64,000 nucleotides of DNA from Immersiella caudata (lineage: Eukaryota > Ascomycota > Sordariomycetes > Sordariales > Lasiosphaeriaceae): NCBI GenBank assembly GCA_030512335.1, contig JAULSU010000001.1, forward strand, positions 8,122,001 through 8,186,000. Reading direction: 5' to 3'. Below are positions 54,936 to 64,000 of the stretch, one piece after another. The first letter of the stretch is position 1; the number at the start of each line of letters is the position of its first letter. The translations under genes and the position numbers were made by a program. The notes beneath the pieces were generated by a model. It was given only the letters and a program-made list of their open reading frames with translations. It did not search any database and was not told the origin of the DNA.

Positions 54936-55671
54936 GGTGATGTGTGGATTGTGTATCGGAGTGGTCGCTAGGGGAGGGAAATCGAGGTCGCGCGATATCG
55001 GGGGGCTAGCAGGTTGGTCGGGAGTTGGCTTGTTCTTGGAGGTAGCAGAAAGTAGGTTGCGTTTGGCGGTGGTGAGAGGCGGCTGACGCATGCGCTGCCG
55101 CTGCCGCTGCTGGTCACTCCACAAGCTGGTGGTGTCCAGCTGCCAAGTCCTCAAGCGCAGGTGGAGTTGCCGAGAATACCCCTCAGGGTAGAATGACCAC
55201 GTGCGATTGGCCCCGCCACAGCGGATGCGCGCAAGCATCCCTGCAACGCCACAGCATGACGCACTTGCTTCACTGAGGGGCACACTGCTGACAGTGGGCT
55301 CCTGCGTCTCTCTAGCCACAAACGGCGTATCAGGGAAGACCCGGTCGAGACTCGGTGATTCCGACTTGGACTCTCTCGGGCCGTGGACATGGAGAGGAAA
55401 GGTGGGTAGGGGAGGTGGGTGTTGGCTAGGTAGTTTCTTCACTCACGCGAAAATGCGGCAGTAACCTTTTTTTTTCTTGGGCCTTGCGCTGCTTTTGAGA
55501 ATCTCTGCTTCCTCTCTCGGAACAAATCTTTGCGCCTCAAAGTAAAACAAACTTTCCTTTCTTTCAAGGAACCCATCACCCCTCTCGAGGAAACGTGGAT
55601 CGGCCTCGACATTCCAACCCAATAACCATAACCGCGCCCAAGAGTGGACACGAAACGGAGACCGGCACGCA

Positions 55672-55718
<47 letters not shown>
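54936..55718. promoter_or_regulatory. Divergent promoter, SNF7-family gene and DUF427 gene
   Basis: 783 nt between two divergent start codons. The right end is unusual: a 43-nt A run stops one base before the DUF427 ATG (separate entry). No other feature recognised. Confidence 0.5.
55675..55717 (+). repeat. A43 homopolymer directly before a start codon
   Basis: Forty-three consecutive A, followed by G and the ATG of the DUF427 gene at 55719. It would lie in the 5' leader of that mRNA, giving a poly(A) stretch just upstream of the start. The exact length may be imprecise because homopolymers are hard to sequence. Confidence 0.9.
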
Positions 55719-55719
<1 letters not shown>

Positions 55720-56428
55720 TGGCCGCAGGATCAGCGCCAACCCGAACACTCAACGTCCAAAGCTTCCCACGCCCGCCGTTGATGGAGAGATGCAACCGGC
55801 ACATTCAGATAATGTGGCACGGTGCCCTCATTGCGGACTGCCCTGTCGGTGAGGCATACTGGGTTCTGGAGACCCATCACGCACCAAGTCCGTCCACCTT
55901 AGTCGTTTATTCCCCCCTCTTGGCCCTCACCATCCCGCGATGGGCATCCATGCGATGCCCCCATGCGATGCCCTTTGCCTATCTGCCCATGCCTTCCACA
56001 TGCTCGTATCCGCCCCCGCGGCTCCATCGCAACACCCCCAAACCTAATTTTTTTTGCCTGTGTGGTGGTCTCAACGCTAACACCTCTCTTTAGCATACTA
56101 CATCCCTCCGAACCGCGTTCGCATGCCTATTTGCACCACTCCTCGGACCACCTTTTGCGAGTATAAAGGCCAGGCCACATACTACTCGCTTATGAGCCCG
56201 ATATCCGCAGCCGAGACCGTTAACAACAGAATTTGGTCGTATACCGAGCCCCTCAAAGACTTTGAAGCCATAAGAGGCTACATCGCATTCTACGTCGGCC
56301 CCTGGGACTGTTACGTCGACGGAGAACGCGCCACTCCGCAGCCCGGCGAGTATTACGGAGGATGGATCACCAGCGACGTTCAAGGCGTTGTGAAGGGTCA
56401 GTGGGGCACTTGGGATCCAGTGTTTTAG
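55719..56428 (+). CDS. DUF427-domain protein
   Basis: Two exons, 55719-55887 and 56094-56428, with a 206-nt intron (GTCCGT donor, CGCTAAC branch, TTTAG acceptor); 167 aa. The intron phase joins VLETHHAP to TYYIPPNRV, the expected junction of this family. The DUF427 signature is clear: RTTFCEYKGQATYYSL, then VNNRIWSYTEPLKDF, then YIAFYVGPWDCYVDGE, ending YYGGWITSDVQGVVKG. DUF427 proteins are small beta-rich proteins, widespread in bacteria and fungi and without a firm function. There is no signal peptide. The start context is set by the A43 run, with A at -3. Confidence 0.88.
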
Positions 56429-56588
56429 GGGCCATATCCAGCGTTCGCGTCCTGGGTGAAACTTGCGGAAGGCGTTCGAAGAATTTGGCACCCTCTGGGT
56501 TCGTCTGGGTCAACGACGTCGGCAAAGCGCGCTTAGGCATGGGAAATGGGAGCGCCGCGCCTTTATCTTGTGAATATCAGCCTTGACA

Positions 56589-56756
56589 GCATTGTGAGAG
56601 GCCCTGGTTGCATTGGCAGAGGTCCTTGTTATGTCGAAACAGGCTTCTGTTGCATCGAAGGAGGCATCAGCTGCATCGAAACAGGCCTCAGCTGCCTCGA
56701 ATTAGGCCTCTGCGGCACCGAATCAGGTCTCTTCTGCATCGAACGGGCATCAGTTG
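56589..56756 (+). repeat. 21-bp minisatellite, eight diverged units
   Basis: Eight consecutive 21-nt units of the type GCATCGAAACAGGCCTCAGCT, from GCATTGTGAGAGG at 56589 to GCATCGAACGGGC at 56736. The middle units are most alike. Because the unit is seven codons long, some frames show a seven-residue repeat such as CIETGLS, but there is no start, splice or protein context. Confidence 0.85.
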
Positions 56757-59700
56757 CATTGTGTTGGGGCATTGTGTTGTGGAAGCGCGGTGCTTGAGGT
56801 GGAAGACGGACATAAAGAGTCATTGGTTTGGGGCATCGTTTGAGGTAGACATAGAGCGACTGCGCTGCAGCGAGCGAATAGACTCACGAACATCACATTC
56901 CCCATTGAAGAAAGTTGCCGTCACTCGCATGCCAATAGCACCCGAGTTAGGGTTTCAACGAGGTCTGGTGTTGGCCGCGGCATCACTGTCCAATATATCT
57001 CTAGTCGAGAACCTGGGCCAGCTCCGGGCCGCCACGCACCGCGATCAGCCGCGTATGATCAGCCTCTTGAATAGATTGGAGTATCCGGATGCGGGATTCC
57101 GCTTGATGTTTACCCGCCGTTCCGTTCCCCAGACTTTTCTCCTGGTTTCTCCAGAGCTTGGGTGCTTCTGCAAACTGGGGAGATTAGAAGGGGGGAACCG
57201 GACCAACGCAAAGAGACGAGACTGTGGGAAAATCCATCTACGCTACCGTGTCTGAGGGGCATCGACGGTCGCAAGGGGGAGCGCCGAGCACTCACTCCCC
57301 ATGCTGCTCGTGCTGCAGACTCCATAGCCATGCCGTCAGGGACGCCTCTGTACAGGTCGACACCCCCAGATTTCTCCACACAGCTGGGATGGATGCCACT
57401 GCGGAAAGTGTGGAAGCGAGCCGATGGAGACTGGAGCGCCTGTGGACTTGACTGGATGCGGGTTGGGAGAGCGGAGTTTGTGGTCGTCTCGAACCCCAGG
57501 AAGCACGGCTAAGGTGCCGCTCGGAGGCTCTCTGGTGCTGGGGGAAATGGCTTTGTGCGGGGAAAGATTTTAGGAACCCCCCCTTCACGGCGTCCAGCCC
57601 TCTCCACTCGCGTCGTACCGGAGCGCTGCTCCGTTGACTGAAGAATTGGAAGAATATTGGACTGGAGAGTGCGAAATTGAAGACGCGACGCCTCACCGGC
57701 ACCAGAAGAAAGACGACAGAGCAAAGCAACTTGGAGTGTAACACAAAAGAAGCTCGAAGCAAACCAACCGTGGTTTTGCCGCTCGTTGGCGGCGCAATCG
57801 GATCCTGACGTCGGTTTACCTGGCCGCCTGGATGCGACGCAGCGATCGCCCACCACAAGAAGCAAAGCGATTCACGCCGGGATGAGGGGATGAATAGCGA
57901 TCCCAAGCGACCTTCTGGACTCGAAAGAGAAGGGAGAGGGGACAAGGAGGCCACGCGAGGTGCTGGGGCTTTGGGCTTCTCTCGATCGGGTCAAGGGGCT
58001 CTGCGGCTGCAAGGGGCTCGCTGCATCTTGACTTTCGGTTGCGGTTCCCCAGCCGCGTCACATCGCCACCACGGCAGAGGTTGGCTGAATAAACAGTGGG
58101 CACCTTACTGCCTTGGAGCGCCTGAGGCAGCAACATGTCAGAGGGAGGGTGCCAAGCTGAGCTCAGCACAGCCAGAGCTAGCGATGCAGGCCCACCGCAT
58201 CATCATGCCGTCTCGCGTAACCCTCCCGTCCTCCCTCCCTTTGCAAGTCTTCCGATAGTCGTTCTATCAATAACGATGGAGGGTTGTAGGGAAATCCAAC
58301 TCAGGGAGCCGACCCGACGATCACCAGAGAGCATCTCAATATTGAAACGGCCGAGATCGATAGTTTGTTTGACAGCTTTCGTCGAGCCGTTGTTCGGGTA
58401 TCGTTTAGATGCGGGAGCTTCGGCTCGGTCAAGACTCTGTCAAACCTCGACGCATGTCAGATGGCACAGCTTTGCGCCGGTGGAGACACCACATCTTCAG
58501 GTGATGGGATGGGCTGACTGTGTTGCCGAGCTCTTTTGCTCGCCGTCGCGCAACCATTAGAGTTTCGCGGCCCAGCGTCATGCTGCCAGCGGTACGCGAG
58601 GCACATCAATTGCTTCGAAACAATAGTCTTCAGTAACCAAGGCGTTGTGCTGCGCGCGCCGTCGAGATATCCTCGGGTCTTCATGCCAATGCTTTGAGAA
58701 CTCGACATCTGCCCACGGCGTTCTATTCACAGCACAGCCGTCTGGCGTGGTGTGCCTCGTAAACTTCCCGATGGGTGCAAGTCTCTTCGGGTACCCCTGA
58801 CAGGTGCCTGGTAGGCCCTTGGGACAGGATTGGATCGAACGACAGAGGTGAGTGAAACGTGCAGACTTCAGCTCACCATAGCAAACAGCAAACGTCAACT
58901 CGACTAATCCAGCCCTCGAAAATGTTCCAGTGCGACAAATCTTCAACGCCATGGATTCGAAGGCATTGCCCCAGCCTCCTACCGACCCGCAATTACTTTC
59001 GTCTTATTGCGCCCGCAGTTGTAATTGTCAAGGCAGCTTCTAGAATACAGCACTCCCGGTAATAATGTTGGGCTAATAACGGCGCGTTGTAGCGTGCCAG
59101 CCGAATCTCGGGAGCATCCTCCGCAATGCGTTTTCGCATCAGTACTGTGTTGCCCAGTCGCTCGTCCGGGGTAGGGCCGGCTAATTGGGCCGACAAACCA
59201 AGATGTCGAGGCTGTCAGGCGCACTCTGCCGATAGATTGGCATGGCCCGGTGAGGTTTTCGCCCGGGCTCGATCAGACTGCAAAAGTCAGATACAGATTG
59301 CACTCGGCCGCGCAGAGCCGTAAGTGGGGCCTCAATTTTGGCGGCAATGTAGATATCGCGAGAGAATTGAGGAGGCCGGATCACCATTGGAATTTGCCCC
59401 AGATTTTTTGCTGCTGCGTTTTAAAACCCGTGACAAATTTGTAACTTATCGCGGCGGAGGTAAAGCGGAGGATAGCGCCTCTCGGCAGACAACTGCCACG
59501 CGGTTGTGGTATCCCCACGAGTAGAGGCCATCCAAACACGAAATGAGCCAGACAAATTGCAGAGCATCGAGTCTGCAACGCGACTGGCACTCGCAGTGCC
59601 GACACAGCGTTGCGAATGGAGAGATTGCCGTACTTTCTGGCGAGCCCTCCGACGTAGCGCAAACGGCTGATGAGGCCAACGTCGGACGGCCCCTTGTTCG

Positions 59701-60685
59701 CCGCTGAACTGACAAACCGGCTCTTCAGGGCGGTGCTAAGTTTGGATGCCAACTACGGATTGTCACTGGATAGTTATCGGCGCAGTGAGGCGAGCCCGTA
59801 CGTAGCTCGCAGATAGCGGTGGAGAGATGGCATCAATCACTGGATGCTGTGGATGCGCCATCAGCATCACCTCGCATCAGCTCCTGTGGGCACAGCCGCC
59901 TCCCCCTCGATGCTCGTTCCTGAGCGGCCAGCCAAGCTGCGGGAGACCTCGAGCGCCCGGGGCAGACGCGCACCGCTAGGACGGGCAACACCGAGAGCGC
60001 CTTGCAAATCCGTCCCAAACCATCATGAGCGGCGTGAACGGCGTCGACAATGCTGCTGGGGCGCCCCGCCTCCCTGCGTTCGCGGCTCGCCCGTTCCCCC
60101 TTTCCTGCTGCCTCCGCTTTCCGTCTTGAGATGGGATGCCAGGGCGGCCGAGACCGTCAACCCCCTGGCGGACCCCACTCAACCCTTGGGGTTTTCCATG
60201 TTGGGCAGTTGGCTGTGTCGCATAACCTGTAGAGCCAATCAGCGCCTGAGACTCGCAATCCCGCAGCCCGCAGCCCAGGTACGTACCTTTTTCTGCCTGA
60301 GGCACGAACCCCTTTTGAGAACACGTAGCCAAAAGATAAAAGCATCCGGCTCTCCCACCTTCCCCTGCCTTTTGATCACGTCCTCACAGCCCACCCAAAA
60401 AGAAGACATCTGTCCTCTTCATCCACACAGCCAACCAGCGCACCTCCACAACGCCTTCCAGGCTTTTGACTCAACCAAAGGACCCCTGAGTCACGAGGAT
60501 TCGTCATTCATTATGCACTGTTCCTAACCTTTTTACTTTCCTTTGACGTATTAGTATTGGAGACCTAGGACGGCACCTCCAATCAGTCACCCTCCTTCGA
60601 CCTCGATCAAAGGAAAAGCAGCGCACCCAATCAACACGCAGCAAACAAGTCCTCCTACCGTGGTGCAGTAACCCAGATCGCCAAA
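56757..60685. other. Gene-poor region upstream of hac1
   Basis: 3.9 kb without a gene I can support. A minus-strand frame near 59381-59752 begins MASKLSTALKSRFVSSAANK, which looks a little like a mitochondrial presequence, but it has no recognisable continuation. The last 450 nt, from about 60250, is C/A-rich and CT-rich and is probably the long hac1 leader. One short upstream ORF lies at 60513-60527. Confidence 0.5.
60513..60527 (+). promoter_or_regulatory. Short upstream ORF in the hac1 leader
   Basis: ATGCACTGTTCCTAA codes for four residues and lies 158 nt before the hac1 start; it is the only ATG I find in the last 480 nt of the leader. Upstream ORFs that hold back translation are known in Trichoderma hac1 and Aspergillus hacA. 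The function here is by analogy. Confidence 0.5.
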
Positions 60686-62375
60686 ATGGATTCCTGGACT
60701 GCCCACACACCGACGCCGAACCTCAAGTTTGAGAACTCGCCCACCGAGTCGCTCCTTTCGACTCCTGAGGAGATGTTCCCGTCGCTCTTCGGATCAGAAG
60801 CGCCCTCCACCGTCCCGGCGCTCAGCCCCATCGACATGATGAGCCCACAATCGCTTCGCGACATGACGCCCGACATCTCGGTCCTCGCCGGTCTGGAATC
60901 TACCCCTCAAACCCCTTCAGAGTCTTCGCCCGCACCAGAGAAGAAGCCCGTCAAGAAGAGGAAATCATGGGGTCAGGTGTTGCCGGAGCCGAAGACCAAC
61001 CTCCCTCCGAGGTATGCACTGGATGATGCATGTTATCATTCGCCACATACTAACAGGAAATAGGAAACGCGCCAAGACTGAGGACGAGAAGGAGCAGCGC
61101 CGTGTCGAGCGTGTGCTCCGCAACCGCAGAGCAGCCCAGTCATCTCGAGAGCGGAAACGCCAAGAGGTCGAGGGCCTCGAGCAGCGCAACAAGGAACTTC
61201 AGGAGGCGCTTCGCGCATCCCAAGCAGCCAACATCGCCCTGATGAACGAGCTCCGCAAGTTCCAGCGCACACCTGGCGTGATGGCCAGGGCTCCCACAAA
61301 CTTTGACGCCCTCCGTCCCTCGCCTCTCACCCTCTCACAGGAACTCTTCAGCTCTCAGGGCGCCTCCAACCTCTCGGCAGACAGCGCCGCCCTCGAGCAG
61401 CTCCTGAGCAGCATCCCCACCAACAACACAGTCAACCCCGCTTCTTTGTCCCCCACTCTCACCCCAGTTCCCGAGGCGGATGAGAACGAGCCAGCGACCA
61501 CCGCAACTAGCTTTGCGGACGCTACCTCCCTTGTGAACACTTCCCCCGACTCGACACAACATCCTGCAGAGATGTTGTGCCAAGGCCTGCAGTGTCGGTC
61601 GGCGGAAGTGCCACAATGGTTGGCGGCGTCGCAGCAGGTGCAGCCGGCGCTAGCGCTTCTTCAATTTCTACTGATGTCCACCTCGACCATGGTTTCTCTG
61701 TGTCAACGCCCGTTGACCCAGATAGCTATGTCCTTGAAAGCGGGCTTCTCTCTTCCCCCAACTCCAGCGATTTTGAATACGATCATTTTACTGGTGACCA
61801 ATCCTTCCCCTTCGCGTCGACGTTCGACATCAGCGACTTCATCACCGACGACCACGTCCCAACTATCGAGCAGCAGCCGCAGCAACAATCCTACAGTCGC
61901 GCGGCCGCCGACTCGTCGCTCTTCAACCCTGAGACTCAAGTTTCTTCGGAAGATCCTTACCTGCAGCCCCACTCTGGCGCGTCCCTTGATGGATGCGACG
62001 ATGGAGGCATTGCGGTTGGTGTCAACTGAGGGATACACGGTCGACCGGGTTTCAGAAGACGGCGTTAGGACGGCAGCAGCGGCTAATGGAAAGGCGCAGC
62101 AGCAGAAGCAAGGTATGGGAAGGACATCGTGGTTGAACGGGACACAGCTCCCGCCAAAAGAAGTCCTGATTACCCTCCTTTGGGTCCTCCAAGCCGAGGA
62201 GCGGAGACTGGAAATCCGCCAACAACTCGGCTCGTCGTCGAAGCCCGGAAGGCAAAGTGCCCCCCTCAAGTCAATGGCACCAACTACCAATAGCGTATTT
62301 GTTTTGACTGTTAAGCGGAGTTTGGGTGGGGAAAGCCCGCTCGATGCCAGCTTGAAGCGGCGTCGGGTCGAGTAA
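60686..62375 (+). CDS. hac1: bZIP regulator of the unfolded protein response, Hac1/HacA
   Basis: A normal intron, 61012-61063 (CTAAC branch), separates exon 1 from the bZIP exon. The basic region and zipper (about residues 110-175) are KRAKTEDEKEQRRVERVLRN, RRAAQSSRERKRQEVEGLEQ and RNKELQEALRASQAANIALM. Unspliced by Ire1, the frame runs to 62375 (545 aa, ending SLKRRRVE). Removing 61567-61589 (23 nt) shifts the frame to HPAVSVGGSATMVGG. That frame continues through HGFSVSTPVDPDSYVLESGL, FPFASTFDISDFITDDHV and LQPHSGASLDGCDDGGIAVG to a stop at 62029 (422 aa). The spliced tail is acidic and Ser/Asp-rich like a transactivation domain. Ire1 in the ER membrane cuts the mRNA when unfolded proteins build up, and the product enters the nucleus to induce chaperone and secretion genes. 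The ATG has AAAATGG context. Confidence 0.95.
61567..61589 (+). promoter_or_regulatory. Ire1-type unconventional intron of hac1 (23 nt)
   Basis: The left border CTG/CAG sits in a seven-base loop (CTGCAGA, 61564-61570) closed by a nine-pair stem, CACAACATC with GATGTTGTG. The right border has the same CTG/CAG in loop CTGCAGT (61587-61593) with a shorter, weaker stem. Both loops match the Ire1 rule CNG/CNG. The intron lacks GT-AG ends and its length changes the frame. Because CCTGCAG is repeated at both ends, the exact cut can only be fixed by the enzyme's rule. Confidence 0.93.
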
Positions 62376-63848
62376 CATGATCTGTATGAACAAGGAATGC
62401 ATTGGCGAAAAGGCAACCAAATGGTCGGCGGCAGGCGTTGATTGAGCAAGGATGCTCACACTTTTGTAACACAGCTGGACAATTGAGACTGGCTCCAACA
62501 TCTATCTTCATGACTCTCTGCTTCGTGACATAAGATCCCTTCAAAGGCCTCTACACCGCCGGGGCTAGTGACCGGTCCGTCGCTGGACATGCCCGTTGCC
62601 CCTCTCATCGCATGGTTCCCAAGCCCAAATCATGGTGATATATCATGGTGCGGAGACTCGTCATCAGATGATGTGGAACCCAATCTCTCCAGGCACTCGC
62701 CATGAGTGGCGATACCGGATCGTCGGCCACGATGGAGTCATCCTGGCGCATGTGCTCTGGCGCTCCACACCCCAGGCAATAAGCCTCATGATCATTGGAT
62801 ATGGCACTAGGGCATCTATGGAGAAGTGCAACATCGCGCAACGTCGGTAAGCAAAGCGAGCAAAGGATAATCCGATCAGCAACTTTTGTTGTCTCGGAGC
62901 TCTGTCCAATGGCAGGGTGTATATACGTGTTGGAAGTCGTGTTGGAAATGTGAGACATCATTTTGAAGCAGCATTCCACCATGACGGACCCCAGTCGGGC
63001 AAGTGTTACATTATGTATTCTAGAAGGGGTCGTTTGCGTATCTTACTCCCTCCATGATCCTTCTACTTCGAGGATGAGTTAAAGTAGTGCTGCGAAGGGT
63101 ACCTTACAAAGGGGTGTAGTATTGCGTGCGTGCGTGCGTGCGTAGGCGGGGATAAGGTTGAGAGGTAAAGTTGAGAGATAAAGTTGGAAGTTAATCAGTG
63201 CTGTTGCCATGTGATAGGCACGTGGTCGCTTAGGATAGGGTGCTTGGACGGATGAGGAAGGAGTTTGGGCACAGGCAAAGAGTTACGTGCGTTAGTAGGG
63301 TAGGATGGTAAGTATGTGATAAGTTTGGGCGGTGGTGTTGCATTGCAGTAGTGTATGTGATGACAGGGTTTGATAGGAAGGTCGAGAATGTATTGTGTTG
63401 CTTTCACTTTTCTCTTGAATATAACATCTGACGACATCAATGGCACATCCTGCCCTCGAGCGAGTTGACCCTTGTTAGGATTCATATTGCCCTCATCATA
63501 TCCAAGATCGACGATCCAAGACATAAAACCAAAAGTCTTCGCTGATTCCGACGTCCAAAAGCCTTCAACTACGTTGAGGGTGACAGTAAGGAGATCAAAA
63601 TGCGCGGTTGGTTGTCGTCCCGATGCCCTGAGCGGGCTTTGGATTTTGACTTCGTGGCTACAAGAGCATGTTTGACACTCTGAGGCGAAACCTGAAGAAG
63701 TTCTGCTTGTTGCTCCAGACCCACGATTCCGCAGGCGAAGAGCATGCGAGCTCAAGGGCTTCAGGGACGAGGTCCATACGGACTCCCTTGGACGAGCGAT
63801 GGTATATCGGAAGAGATATCCGGCTGGACACCGGCCGCGTACTCTTCC
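62376..63848. other. Intergenic region after hac1
   Basis: 1.5 kb containing the hac1 3' end and a GCGT microsatellite. Frames on both strands lack protein character. No gene is supported up to the fragment at the right edge. Confidence 0.5.
63124..63143 (+). repeat. GCGT microsatellite, five units
   Basis: Five consecutive GCGT units, flanked by ATT and AGGCGGG. Intergenic. Confidence 0.9.
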
Positions 63849-64000
63849 TTAAGGAGACTCCCTGCTGTGTAAAGCCCACTCTTTTCCCTTCATGTAGTCG
63901 TTAAAGAGTTGTTTCAGAGCGCTAGGGACTTTTCTCTTTCCCGCCAACTCCAGCAGTGTATAGCCTGGCCCTCTGCTGCAGCAGTTGCATCGACGATATC
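63849..64000 (-). CDS. 3' end of a probable ankyrin-repeat protein, cut by the window edge
   Basis: On the minus strand, entering from 64000, one frame reads ...GYTLLELAGKRKVPSALKQL, then FNDYMKGKEWALHSRESP and stops with TAA at 63849. GYTLLELAGKRK-type sequence is what the last ankyrin repeat of many large fungal NACHT/HET/ankyrin proteins looks like. Only about 50 codons are visible, so this rests on one repeat and is tentative. Confidence 0.35.
   Translation of the reverse strand, partial: YRRCNCCSRGPGYTLLELAGKRKVPSALKQLFNDYMKGKEWALHSRESP

Noticed and set aside
55595..55852. Frames reading the A43 run as polylysine
   Set aside because: Upstream sequence has no coding character; the DUF427 gene starts right after the run in another frame.
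59381..59752. Minus-strand frame starting MASKLSTALKSRFVSSAANK
   Set aside because: The start resembles a mitochondrial presequence, but the rest has no recognisable domain, and I found no convincing downstream exon.

Overview
The window looks like a chromosome arm segment of a filamentous ascomycete, most likely a Sordariomycete. Genes are interrupted by short introns (about 47-210 nt) with GT...CTAAC/CTGAC...AG signals. The gene content also fits: a hac1 bZIP gene with an Ire1-type intron, a HET-domain gene, an AA9 polysaccharide monooxygenase with a fungal CBM1, a Zn2Cys6 regulator, and fungal complex I, Ski2, Csm3 and ESCRT-III genes. Gene models were built by eye from reading frames, splice signals and start contexts; a phase sum that closes on a multiple of three was used as a check wherever there are introns.

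Layout. 1-7.3 kb is gene-poor, followed by a SWIRM-domain gene. 8.6-13.4 kb is gene-poor with one fossil fragment. 13.4-18 kb holds an unrecognised 717-aa protein, a broken short-chain dehydrogenase and an acetate-type (GPR1/FUN34/YaaH) transporter. 19.8-30.9 kb is an accessory island. It contains a broken PD-(D/E)xK-like gene, an intact HET gene, a broken small gene, a broken CorA-like gene, an intact fungal membrane-protein gene, a broken membrane protein, and a small secreted-protein gene. 31-38 kb has an ATP-grasp enzyme, Mcp1, a C2H2 protein and a Zn2Cys6 regulator. The regulator is divergent from a full-size ABCB-type exporter (38.8-43 kb). 44.6-45.8 kb is the AA9 gene.

47-56.5 kb is a housekeeping block: complex I 20.9 kDa subunit, Csm3/TIPIN, Ski2 helicase, an SNF7-family ESCRT-III protein and a DUF427 protein. 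56.5-60.7 kb is gene-poor with a 21-bp minisatellite. 60.7-62.4 kb is hac1, the unfolded-protein-response regulator, where removing 23 nt between two CTG/CAG sites switches the reading frame. A fragment of a probable ankyrin-type gene enters from the right edge.

Themes. Core genes are intact over long frames (Ski2 has 1282 uninterrupted codons), while many accessory genes carry nonsense codons, frameshifts or deletions. This argues for real decay rather than general sequencing error. hac1 (secretory stress), the secreted AA9 enzyme and the small secreted protein share the secretory pathway. The regulator/exporter pair could form a local control unit.
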